From positions 8,521,851-8,585,850 of the forward strand of contig JAKZAN010000006.1 in the NCBI GenBank assembly GCA_023053545.1: DNA of 64,000 bases, in the 5' to 3' direction. The DNA comes from Lepidurus packardi. Its lineage: Eukaryota; Arthropoda; Branchiopoda; Notostraca; Triopsidae. Shown one piece after another: positions 1 to 10,090 of the stretch; the first letter of the stretch is position 1; each line of letters opens with the position of its first letter. The translations under genes were made by a program, and so were the position numbers. Under the pieces are notes generated by a model. It did not search any database. It saw only the letters and a list, made by a program, of their open reading frames with translations, and was not told where the DNA came from.

Positions 1-556
1 CGCTGAGGTGATGCCGTAAAAGGGAAAGCACCTCCGTCGCCACCAATTGAAGGTCCCAGGTTTGAATGACGGTTCTTAGATTGACAGCAACATCTTCAAG
101 CAGCAGTCGAATTTCCGAAAGGCCTGCGGGGTCACCGTGAATTTCCGCGTACCACGGTCGAATGGATTCTTTGACGATGCAATCGAGCCAGCATTCTATT
201 TCTTCACCGATGGGATCTGAAGAGCTTGCGCTAACTACGCCTGTTTCGGTAGGTATTGATATGAGGCTAGGTGCAAATTTTTCTACAAGCGGGTTTATAT
301 CCCATAAATCTCGGGCTCGGGCAATGAAAACTAGGGCTTTGAAGCAAGCCCATGCCCCCATGCAAGATAGTACGAAAAAACATGTCGTCAATTGATATCC
401 ATGACACAGGAACGGAGCAAACCAACAGTCAAAAATAAGAGTCAAAATCACGAAACCAAGTGTAGTTACTAAGGACTTGATTAATAACGGCTGGTTTGCA
501 ACTTGCTGGTAAACTTCCCATGTAGTAAAATATGTCACCCATCTGGAAAGGATCAT
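1..556 (-). CDS. Sorting nexin, SNX13/14/19/25 (snazarus) family, N-terminal part; runs off the left edge
   Basis: The minus-strand frame is open from 556 to base 1, about 185 codons, and is cut by the window edge. It has two hydrophobic stretches (residues about 25-45 and 50-70), then a segment typical of the PXA domain, with motifs such as EEIECWLDCIVKE, IRPWYAEI and EIRLLLEDVAVNL. Proteins of this family are tethered to the ER by an N-terminal hairpin and act at contacts with lysosomes or lipid droplets through PXA, RGS, PX and C-terminal nexin domains; only the hairpin and the start of PXA are visible here. The start chosen is the ATG at 556. The frame also continues upstream through a possible 55-bp intron (acceptor near 582, donor near 636), so a longer N-terminus is possible. 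Family is confident; the exact subfamily is not. Confidence 0.7.
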   Translation of the reverse strand, partial: MILSRWVTYFTTWEVYQQVANQPLLIKSLVTTLGFVILTLIFDCWFAPFLCHGYQLTTCFFVLSCMGAWACFKALVFIARARDLWDINPLVEKFAPSLISIPTETGVVSASSSDPIGEEIECWLDCIVKESIRPWYAEIHGDPAGLSEIRLLLEDVAVNLRTVIQTWDLQLVATEVLSLLRHHLS

Positions 557-1375
557 GATCAGCCTTCGTCCGAAAAAGCAGTCTGTAAGACAAACCATCA
601 GAACCAGCTGAGAATAAAAACTGGTGTTTTCTCTTACCCGAAAGACGCTGGAAAAGAGAAGCTTTCAGCAACTATTTAGCACAAGATTATCATTTTAAGT
701 AGTGTTTACGTTTTTGCCTGTTGAATCATCACAAGCTTCAAATATCGACTCATAACGTTCATAAAAGACGATAGCGATAGCCAGTTCCCTTCGATGCCAA
801 GGTACACATTTCATTATTGTGACGTCATTCTGTCTTGTTTGGTTCGCATGAACTAAATAACATGAGTGGGCGGAGTCTAGCGGTGGTATGTTGTTCCCGT
901 CGAGGTTGGCCGTCGTTGATGTGATGCACGCATGCACCCAGTTACCCGACAAGCAAGGCGCAACCAGGTTTGGCACGACCTTCTTGATATTTTCAAGTGA
1001 AAGTGATTCCTGATCTGTGAACTGGGGTTTGGGTGTGATAAACTTGATCGGTAATACGTTCATTTCTTATCTCGTTTATTTAGAGTTGTAAGATTGGCTA
1101 CGGCATCCTCTTTTGCGTAAAAATCTGTCTCGCCCTAGTCGAGCCTCGCACAACATACGTTCACCAGTGCATGTCAACTGGCTTAGCAACTGAATCAGCA
1201 GATATCTCGTGCATAACTTATCAGTTTCACTTTCTGAACACGTTTAAATGCCACTTAAAGTAGCCTTTTGCATTTAGGTTTCTGGCGGCCTCAATTTAGT
1301 GAGTAGTTTGCATAATTGCTCTTTAGACATCGCAACGGTCGCTCGTCAAGTCGGTAAAGCTGCTTCATCATAACA
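557..1375. promoter_or_regulatory. Divergent intergenic/promoter region between the sorting nexin and MBOAT genes
   Basis: The two flanking genes point away from each other, so this 0.8 kb must hold both promoters and 5' UTRs. A 122-codon minus-strand ORF lies at 695-1063. It matches no family I know. It could join the sorting-nexin frame in phase through a 38-bp intron (donor near 707, acceptor near 670), but that is shorter than any other intron in the window. I treat it as unproven. No clear TATA box was seen. Confidence 0.4.
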
Positions 1376-3696
1376 ATGTCAGAAAGTGTCAATATTGGGA
1401 ACGACAATGAAAGTGCGTTTTACGATGGATCCCGAATATTTATGTGGCTCTCCGACATTGTCGGACTGCCTATCGACCAGGTAAAAAAAAAGTCCTCGGT
1501 ATTGAATAGCACTCTTAAATAGGTAATTTTATGTTTTCCGTCGCCTTCTCATTTTCTAGGTGAATTTCTTGATCAGTCAGTTTACATGCTTGATATTCGG
1601 CTTCATTTACCGCCACCATCTCCATCCTGACAAAGTTTCGACAACGGCTCGACACACTGTAGCTTTAACGCTCGGTCTCTTAATTGGATTCTTCTGCTTT
1701 GGCAGGTAACCATGTAATTTCCCATGGCAATTTGAATGGTCTTTGTAATGACATTCTCCATTTCCCATAGGCATGCTTTGCATCTGGTTTGCCTGGCTAC
1801 ACTCTCCTACATTCTCATGCTGTCGGTGAGTCCCAAAATATCCCACCAGTAAGCCAGCATAAACAAGCATCTATACCCGGATGGGGAAGTTGACGGTCTT
1901 TACATTTCTCTCTTTTTCCTTCTTAAGCCTGGTATTATTTGCTTCACTCTTGTACCTTTCCGGAGTTCACATCAGGCGCCAACTTTATAACTACGGGTCA
2001 TATACGCTGGACATATCGGGACCTCTCATGGTGATAACGCAAAAAATGTCGAGTTTAGCCTTCAGTCTGCACGACGGCTTAGCCAGAAAAGAGGACGACC
2101 TCACCCCTTATCAAAAGGAACAAGTGATAAAGTATCTTACCACACTTTGCTTGTTTTCTTGACGTTTTCACTCTAATAATATGCCTCTTAAGGAAATACC
2201 CCAAACCACTCGAGTTTTTCAGCTATGCCTTTCATTTTCAAGCTCTCATGTGCGGTCCCACAGTCTTATACGCAGACTACATGGACTTTATTAATGGCCA
2301 AAATTATGCTAAGAAAATCTCAGCTTCTTTGGTAATTTCCCCCAGTCTATCGATTTCGACAAATTCTACTTTTAGTGTATCACAGGTGGACAAAAATTCA
2401 AATAACCGAGTCAATCGAGAGCCTTCGGGGTTCTGGGTGGTTATTAAGAAAGCTGTTGGCAGCATTGTTTGCGCTTTATTGTTCGTTAAATTGGTTCCCG
2501 AAGTTCCTATTCAGCGAGTGAAAGGTAAATAATTCGTGTAATATCTTAATAACATACTTTACAGTATATCTCGGGCTAATTTGCTAAGCTAATAAATCCC
2601 GCCGGGACGATACGGAGAGGGTTTTCTCTGTTTCTGTGTCCTTTATTGTCGTCATTATAGGCTATCATTTGGATTTTTTTTTATTATCTTATTTTGTTTT
2701 ATAGAGGAAGCGTTCCTAATTAGACCTGTTTGGTACCAAACGTGGTACTTGGTTGTCGCGACCACTGTAGTACGCATGAAGTATTATCATGCATGGCTTC
2801 TGGCTGATGCCATTTGTAACGCTTCCGGGCTAGGCTTTAACGGCTACACGCCTCAAGGAGAAGCGCGTTGGGACCTTATTTCGAATATCGATATCAAACA
2901 TTTCGAGGTATATTACAAGAAATTCGCATGTTTGAGAAGATAGTCTTATCTCTTGTTTTTTCTAGCTGGGGTTAAGCTTGAAAGATAGCATAGATCATTG
3001 GAACAAATGCACAACACGTTGGTTACGTTTTATTGTTTATGAGCGTGCGCCCTTCTGTCGAACATTTTTCACCTATTGCCTTTCAGCCATCTGGCATGGA
3101 TTTTACCCGGGCTATTACTTGACCTTCCTGGGAGGAGCTATGTTTACCGTGGCCTCACGTTCGGTAGCCACTTTTATTACATAATTACTGTCCGCCAGTT
3201 TTAGATGGCTAGATAGCTAGACGTTGACACTACTCATTTCCCCTCTTTTTCAGGTTCGCCGATCTATCCGGCCTTTCTTTGTTGGCCATGAGAACAAAAA
3301 ATTTCTGTATGATGTTGCTACATGCTTGGTGACACGCATTGCCCTTGGATACGTCACCTTCAGTTTCGTTCTGTTGGAGCTCTGGCCCAGTATCCGACTG
3401 TACAAGTAGGTCGTTTTCTAATTTGTCCTTTCATTTATTATTATTTATTATTAAGAATTGCATAGACTTTTTTACGTCTCGTTTTCAGGGAAATGTACTT
3501 TTGGTTGCATATATTATCCATCTTCGCTATTGTTGTTTTGCCCGCAATTTTGCCACCGAGATCCGAAAAACCTCTTAGAGCTAGAACGGCTACTTTGAAA
3601 GAAAAGGTTGTTTTAACGCCCGTTAAGATTATGGGTGAGCCGGTTATAGAAAGTCATGAAGCGATCCGTTTTGGCAAATCACTTCATCAAGATTAA
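1376..3696 (+). CDS. oys: Membrane-bound O-acyltransferase, MBOAT1/2 (oysgart-like) lysophospholipid acyltransferase
   Basis: This is a multi-pass ER enzyme that transfers acyl groups from acyl-CoA to lysophospholipids (Lands cycle remodelling). Proposed exons: 1376-1480, 1560-1705, 1771-1848, 1928-2131, 2193-2524, 2705-2907, 2966-3163, 3254-3405, 3489-3696. The joined frame is 541 codons, or 523 if a 54-bp in-frame segment at 2332-2385 with splice-like ends is removed; the shorter form is closer to the usual length of about 520. Diagnostic features are SGPLMVITQKMSSLAFSLHDG, ARKEDDLTPYQKE, the Asn-region WNKCTTRWLR and the catalytic-His region AIWHGFYPGYY. Several hydrophobic segments flank these. 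The HDG plus LTPxQ pattern fits MBOAT1/2 better than LPCAT3 (nessy) or MBOAT7. The start is the first ATG, followed by a soluble acidic stretch before the first membrane segment. Confidence 0.85.
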
Positions 3697-4700
3697 AGTT
3701 CAGCAACGAGAATGTTTGAATCCAAGCCATGTTTTGTACCAATTTACCAAAACGTTGTTTGCTGATCCCAGAAACAATCGTTGTAGCACAAAAAACGGTT
3801 GAATTACCCGGAAATTTTAGTATGTTACTAGTTAAGTCGAACGTTAGCTATTCAAATTGACGGTCAATGTGCTAGTTATTTTTGGAATATTTGGACTTTA
3901 TTGGTCAGTAGTCCCTTTCGCTGTATCTAGAAACTGTACTTTTACTGAGTTCCTGTATTTAAATTTTGGCAAGGTTGAACTTTCGTATGTCAAACAAACG
4001 ATATACTATATTCCTATTATTTCTTGCTAGCAGGGGTTGGGTCTTTCGTTTCCGTATTGCGTGTATTTATAGTTTGGTAGAAGTACACCGATCCGGTCAT
4101 TCTTTTCATTCTAATATGCGTTGTCAAATCCAGATGGTGTTAATTTGATTTTAACTTCGTTCCTATAGAACCGCGGTGTAACCAGTTGTATACTTTTTGC
4201 ATTGCTTTTCTGTCAAATTTGCTGAGCTTAAACTCACATTATATGTACTGCGGGGATATTTGTAAAGAATACAAAGGCGTTACATTTTTATGGCTGTAGT
4301 ATTCGGCGCTTATTACTTATAGCCATTTTATTGATTACGTACCGTTCAAAGAAAGCTGAGGATCTGAATTTGAATTTTAAGCGCGTTAGCCACAAAAGCG
4401 CCACGAACGGGGCCCGCGCGCTTCTGGTTTACCTTTGTATTTGTGTCCGTTATGGCGTCTGCTCTAGCGTAAGTTGTGAATCCTAGAAGTTACAGAAATA
4501 GTGGGGCTTTATAAGTAAGTACAAATTTCGAGAATAATTTGTGTATTAGCTTCTGAAGAGATACACTAATTATCAATAAATTTTTATCTGTAAATTCTAA
4601 TTCTGCAAGTTGTCTTCTGGATACCATATAATATTTGTTGTTTGTTTTTTCGCTTCCATGTTCCATAGTACAGCGGGTTTAACTACTGAGTGTACTCGAG
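3697..4700 (+). other. Intergenic: MBOAT 3' UTR and Rad21 promoter/5' UTR
   Basis: One kilobase of AT-rich sequence between two genes on the same strand. Short ORFs (for example 3966-4148) have no family resemblance and no matching exons. No RNA gene, repeat or strong core-promoter motif was recognised. Confidence 0.5.
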
Positions 4701-7600
4701 ATGTTTTACGCTCATTTTGTATTAGCCAAGAAAGGACCGTTGGCCCGGATTTGGCTCGCAGCCCATTGGGATAAGAAGCTTACAAAAGCTCATGTTTTCG
4801 AGACGAATATTAACACTACCGTGGAAGATATTCTGCATCCTAAAGTAACTAACGCAATCTTCTCTAATAGCAAACTCGCGTTACACATTATGTTTTTTGT
4901 TTCAGGTAAAATTAGCGTTAAGAACGTCCGGTCACTTGCTTTTGGGTGTCGTCAGAATCTATTCAAGGAAAGCCAAGTACTTGCTAGCTGACTGCAATGA
5001 AGCATTTATTAAAATTAAGATGGCATTCCGGCCCGGTATGGTGGACTTACCTGAGGAAAATCGAGAAGCAGCAGTCAACGCTATTACTTTACCAGAAGTA
5101 TTTCATGATTTTGATGCTAACATCCCTGATTTGAAGTGAGATCCCTTTCCAAATGCATTCTTTCTCTGTTAACTCTTCGTTCTCGTTGTTTGCTAGTGAT
5201 GTTGAGATTCAAGCGCAGTTCACCGTTAATCAGTCGAGAGCGGAAGAAATTACTATGCGCGAAGACTACGGTAGTTTAACTTTTGCTTCCAACGATGATG
5301 GTTTCGGTGACATGGGCTTTGGCACCGAGCCTGCTGAAATGCTCAGAGATGGCGGTCACATAAACTCATCCTTGGAGCCTGTAATTTGCATACAGAAAAA
5401 TAGCGGAACAGCAGTTAGTTTTTTTTTTATATAGGGATTGCTATTTGGAGAACCCCTGGACAAGACAAAAGAGCGAGAATCACGTTTGTCCGTGAGACCT
5501 TCGACTTCAGCTCTAGAAATTGATGCCCCGATACGGGACGATGGCTTTGGAGGCCATTTGGGCCAGGATATGATCTGTAAAAATCTATAACTCTTCTCAT
5601 ACCTTCTTACTTACTTGTGTTTGTTCCCTAGCCGGCGGATTGTTTGAAGGAGGCTTGTTTGATGACGTTTCTATGAATGAGAGCAATGGTTTAGACGGAG
5701 ACAAGAAACGAAAGCGAGCTGACAGCAATGTGGACAGTGATGATGATGGCATTGATCATTTTGGAGCTCCTCCTTCTCCTGGTGCCGCAAGGTAGTACTG
5801 TTTTCGCACTTTCCGTAAAGAGAACACTTATTTGTTTTCTTGTTTGCATTTTCTATTATTTTTATATTTTTCTTTTCGAAAGCAGTTCAAATTCCTCCCG
5901 GCCTGGTTCACCCCTTATTCGCGACGGTGACATGTCCAGCGAGGATTTGAAGCCTCCGCCTTTGTCAGAAGCTTCTCGAGACAAAAATAAGGACAAGGAA
6001 GTCTTCAACCCAGTAGATGAAGGCAGCCAACCTCCTGATCAGACCACATTGCTACAAAACGAGGATGAAAGCTTTGCTTTGGCTCCCGTCGATGCTTCTG
6101 CCTTAAAAGGTAAAACTTTGTTGAATACTTTTATTTACTGGCGTAAACAAGTTCCTAAATTTACTCAGGATGGAATACTCGTACCAAGCGTAAACGCAAG
6201 CTTATCGTGGATGAAGTTAAGAATATCTCTGGTGAAGAAATGAAGTCGCAGTTGTCAGACACGACCGATATCGTCACCACGTTAGATCTTGCTCCCCCTA
6301 CTAAGCGTCTCATGCATTGGAAAGAAACTGGAGGCGTAGAAAAACTGTTTGCCTTGCCAGGCCGGCCAATTCCCGCCCGATCATTGTTTAAGGTATGCTG
6401 GTAAAGAAATTTTGTAAATTCGCACAATACCCGTGTTTATCCTGTTGTACAGAACTATCAACGCCACCTTATTTCGCAAGGAGCGGAAAATGAGGATTTC
6501 GGTATGATGGGCGATGCAGATAGAGACCATTTGACCTTAGAAGTGATGCGAGGTATCGACGTACCCGCTCTATCCATTCCGGTAGAAATAGAACCTGTAG
6601 TGGAACCTGTAATCGCTGTGGCTATTCCTCCAATGGCTCCGCCCACTCCCACACCTTCAAAGCGAGCTCCACGCAAGCGCAAAGCCCCTATGGATGTGGA
6701 AGAGCAGCAAAGACGTGCCGAACAGGACGCATTAGACCACGTACAACAGCGTGAAGCTCAGTATCAGCGTTTATTAGCTCCTTCACCTGTGCCGCAGCAA
6801 CTTCCTCCACCTTCACCTATCCCGACACCTAGTATGATCGACATAAGTATGAATGCGTCCATGACTCCCCTTCCCATGCCCCCACCAATGCCCGAGCAAA
6901 AGCTAGACGCAACGTTTCTGCTGCCTTTCGATCAAGCACCGATGTCAATGCCAGTGCAAGATCATGACCATTCAATGCTTCCTCCGTCAGATAAGGACAT
7001 GGGCGTTGCTGACGCACAGTCCCACATGCCGCCTATGCCTGAAATGGAAAACATGGGATACGATCAGAGCACAGCCCATGCAGCCCTATTAGGCTACGAA
7101 GAAGCCCATCTTCCCGCCCAGACGCCCGGTGCATTGTCGGAGCGAGGGGCACCAACTCCTTGGAATGAGGATTATGATTTCCCTCCGTCTGTTGGACCGG
7201 TATATATCTTTGTAACTTCGTTTATTAACTAAACGAAAGGATTAATGCTAAGTTATTTGTACAGCCTGATGAACAAGGAGTAGATGAGACGTATGAGCAG
7301 TTTGAAGAACGTGTGTTGAACAAGCGCGCTGCCCACATGTACCACATCATTCGCAGCAAACTGGAGCTGAAGGGAGCCATGACGTTTTCAGAGATTGCTG
7401 CTCGCAACAATAAGAAACAGGTAAGATATTATTTACAGGTACTTGATCCTTGAACACTAATTTTTTAATTGTAGATTGCACAGAAGTTTTATACCTTATT
7501 GGTGTTGAAGAAGAACCAAGCGGTAGAGTTAGTTCAGCATCGTTCTTATGATGAGATTCATGTGTTTAGAGGTGCGAAGTTCGATTCTCCTGCTTTATAA
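4701..7600 (+). CDS. Rad21: Cohesin subunit Rad21/Scc1 (mitotic alpha-kleisin)
   Basis: Rad21 bridges the SMC1 and SMC3 heads to close the cohesin ring and is cut by separase at anaphase. Proposed exons: 4701-4844, 4906-5135, 5197-5380, 5435-5576, 5632-5791, 5886-6109, 6169-6392, 6453-7199, 7265-7420, 7475-7600, giving 778 codons. The N-terminal SMC3-binding domain begins [20 protein letters not shown] and includes [20 protein letters not shown]. The central conserved block (SA/STAG contact) contains [15 protein letters not shown] and [14 protein letters not shown]. The C-terminal winged helix that binds SMC1 contains [19 protein letters not shown] Pro/Met-rich, presumably disordered linker fills exon 8. 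Segment TLEVMRG (near 6536-6556) fits the ExxR separase core. The ATG at 4701 gives the family-standard N-terminus. Mitotic Rad21 is favoured over meiotic Rec8 by the overall match. Confidence 0.96.
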
Positions 7601-8019
7601 ACCGTATCTGCACTTAAATTAGTTACAGTTTCAATGGTAATTAGGCATGGAGAGGAAAGATTTGAGAAGCGTATAACTCGAAGTGTGTTCAGTTGCTCTT
7701 ACATTATTTGAGGGTTTGTCAATTAAACAATAATTTTATCAACTATAAAACGGTATGTTGTATTCAGGCTTTTTTGAGTGAATTATACGGCCCTCTATAC
7801 ACGAATAAAATATTTCGAATACCTTAGTTCTTCAGATAACGGTGTCGACATTTAAATGTATTCTGCCGTTCCTTTTTATTTTTAAGAATTTTATGTTCGA
7901 ATTAATTAGTAACTGTAATTAAGTTGTATAGGTTCCCAGTCTTGATCCAGGGCCAGGACTAAGAACAATAACACAAAAGAAACAACTAAAATATGGTAGT
8001 TTTGAAAGACGACGAAGAT
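7601..8019 (+). other. Rad21 3' flank with poly(A) signal
   Basis: AT-rich sequence downstream of the Rad21 stop. An AATAAA hexamer at 7804-7809 is a plausible polyadenylation signal. No gene is seen before the foldback element that begins at about 8020. Confidence 0.5.
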
Positions 8020-8333
8020 GAAAACTCAAGTTTACTTGTATGCCGTTTTCTGTTCATTTTTGCAGTTTGGCTCATGTTTTTACCCTTTGCAATGTTATTG
8101 CTACCACAGTCCAGTTAAGTTTTTAGACAAACTATACCCATCACTGATAAATATTCTGATTAGTATCTTCTTACCTGTCTTTCGTATCAATCAGAATATT
8201 CATCAGTGGGTATAGTTTATCTTAAAATAACTTAACTCGACTATGGTAGCAATAACATTGCAAAGGGCAAAAACATGTAAGACAAACTGCAAAAATGAAC
8301 AGAAAACGGCATAAAAGTAGACTTGAGCTTTTC
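8020..8333. repeat. Foldback element / long inverted repeat 1 (two arms of about 140 bp)
   Basis: The left arm, about 8021-8162, reads as the near-perfect reverse complement of the right arm, about 8187-8332. By eye the arms agree at close to nine bases in ten over their whole length, around a spacer of about 25 bp. Shared blocks include GCCGTTTTCTGTTCATTTTT, CCCTTTGCAATGTTATTGCT and AATATTCTGATT. No long ORF or target-site duplication was found. Candidate explanations are a foldback/MITE-type transposon or an inverted duplication able to make a hairpin transcript. Confidence 0.9.
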
Positions 8334-8336
8334 CAA

Positions 8337-8620
8337 CGGGTATAGGGAAATCACAGTGGTAAAATCCTTACCCGTGGGATCAGCTGCAGTTACCTGCATC
8401 AATTAAAGCCTGCTCCTCTATATAACAGAAGCGAAAAGTAGAATCCGTCTTTACTCTGAGCTGGGGTCCTTTTCTGCGCCCTCTAGCTTAGAGTAAAAAC
8501 AGATTCCACTTGTCAAAGGGGTTTGGGTTTGGAAGTTAAGAGCCTACAAACAGTTGGAAATGAGCAAGCTTTAATTAATCCCACGGATAAGGGTTAGGCC
8601 ACTGAGGTTTCCCTATACAT
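8337..8620. repeat. Foldback element / inverted repeat 2, immediately adjacent to the first
   Basis: The outer arms (about 8338-8380 and 8577-8620) are complementary, starting GTATAGGGAAA and containing CCGTGGGAT. A middle block (AATTAAAGC.TGCTC) pairs next. An inner pair at about 8437-8463 and 8489-8515 contains TTTACTCT and its complement. So a roughly 280-bp palindrome with diverged middle arms abuts the 314-bp palindrome on its left. The two share no obvious arm sequence. No target-site duplication is visible. Confidence 0.8.
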
Positions 8621-8875
8621 TCTTTTTCGAGAGTATAGGCTACACGTATAATCCATAAAGCACAAACCATAAACAAACCACAAATCATAAATCTGACAAC
8701 GATTTTTGTGTGACACATCCTGTAGCTGTACCACATACCAATAAAACCGCGGATGTGAATTTCTAGTATCTAGAAACACCCTAAAAGCAGACTGAAACGC
8801 CAACAATATATTGATGATTAATGAAAACAACAAATGCAGTTTATTGAGTCAAACACTACATGGGTGATTTACTTA

Positions 8876-9972
8876 TGTTAGTGAATGCATGTACAATATT
8901 TTGCTAAGAATGATCAGTCTATACATGTCCGTGGTAAGTCTACGTGAATTCCCGCTAATCCGGTCATATATCTGTGTTTTGTTTGGTCTTTCGAGTTTCA
9001 GATCTAAGTTGTACAAGATTGTCGTTTCGTAAAGTTGGCAAGTTGTAAAATCTCTTTAGTAAGCCAGATTTGGCTTAATTGTGTTGCGTCTTTTTTTAAC
9101 TGAGTCTTGGGTAATTCGGGAAGTCAGGAAGTCTTGTCTCGATTAAAGTTCGTGAGTCGATTGAAAACAAGTGGTCATCGTTTCGTCCACGTTGCGCTCT
9201 TTAGTCAAGTCTCAATGTCTTTTATTAATTGTCGTAGTTTTAGATATCAGTCAGTGATATTGCCACGAATTGGAAGTCATAAAGTTCAAAATAGATGTAT
9301 AGTCTATTAGCCAAGTGTCAAATGTCAAACCAGGTTAAGACTAGTCCGTTTGGCGGTGGTCGTTATTCAGTCAGTCAAAGTCAGTATGCATGGTCAGTGT
9401 TCGTTCGTTTCTTTTTTATGTACATTTTCTTCTAATTGTGTGTTAAATACGTTCGTCTGCTTTATGTCGCAAATGCTTGTCCTGTTTTTGCTGTAAACGT
9501 TCGTCCTTCTTGTGCCTTTAGTGTTTTTCTGTTTTTGTCTAAGTGTGTAAAGTAGTACAGTCTAGGCTCGTTTCAGTCATTACTATCTTTCAGTCACGTG
9601 TGTATCCGTAAAGTCTTGAGTTATAGCGTTACGAGTTCCGATCCGAAAACGCATGGGTCGTTATAGTCTCTGTCGTCGGATGCCCTTGGACAGTGTCGTT
9701 TCTATCATTTTGTTATTTAGCGTACGTTGTAATATTCGTTTGTTGCCTAGTCAATACGTTGTTGCAAAACGTCACGTCCGTATTTAGTTCAGTTTAAATG
9801 TCAGTCAGTTAATGTGTTTAAGAACCGCCAAGTCAGTTCTTGTCTTGACGTAGTTCAATTTAAAAGTTTAGTGTCATTGACTTAGCAAATTAACGTCCAT
9901 AGAAGAAACCCTGCTCAATAAATAATAAATTAAAACAATAACAACTCAGAACTTCAACTTCGTTCTGTAACA
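8876..9972 (+). mobile_element. Possible solo long terminal repeat of a retrotransposon
   Basis: This 1.1-kb stretch is strongly strand-asymmetric (T/G-rich on the plus strand, with many GTCAGT and CAAGTC words). It contains clustered AATAAA-like signals at 9918-9940 and ends TTCTGTAACA. The first bases chosen, TGTTA, are the inverse of the last, TAACA, as expected of LTR ends. I see no matching target-site duplication, no tRNA primer-binding site after the 3' end, and no gag or pol coding sequence, so if real it is a solo LTR. The boundaries are guesses. Confidence 0.35.
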
Positions 9973-10090
9973 AAATACTGTTTCGTGATAAAGGGGTTCT
10001 CCTAAGTTATGATGCTATGATAACCCCCTTTACGGTGGATTTCGTGTCTACGGTAAAAAGTACCGAAGGACGTGAGTGTTTACTTTGAAG

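Noticed and set aside
695..1063. 122-codon minus-strand ORF in the divergent promoter
   Set aside because: No recognisable domain, and linking it to the sorting nexin would need a 38-bp intron. Kept only as a note in the promoter entry.
9995..10040. Hairpin (AAAGGGG / CCCCTTT arms) considered as a tRNA or structured RNA
   Set aside because: It lacks tRNA D- and T-arm consensus blocks and does not fold into a cloverleaf.
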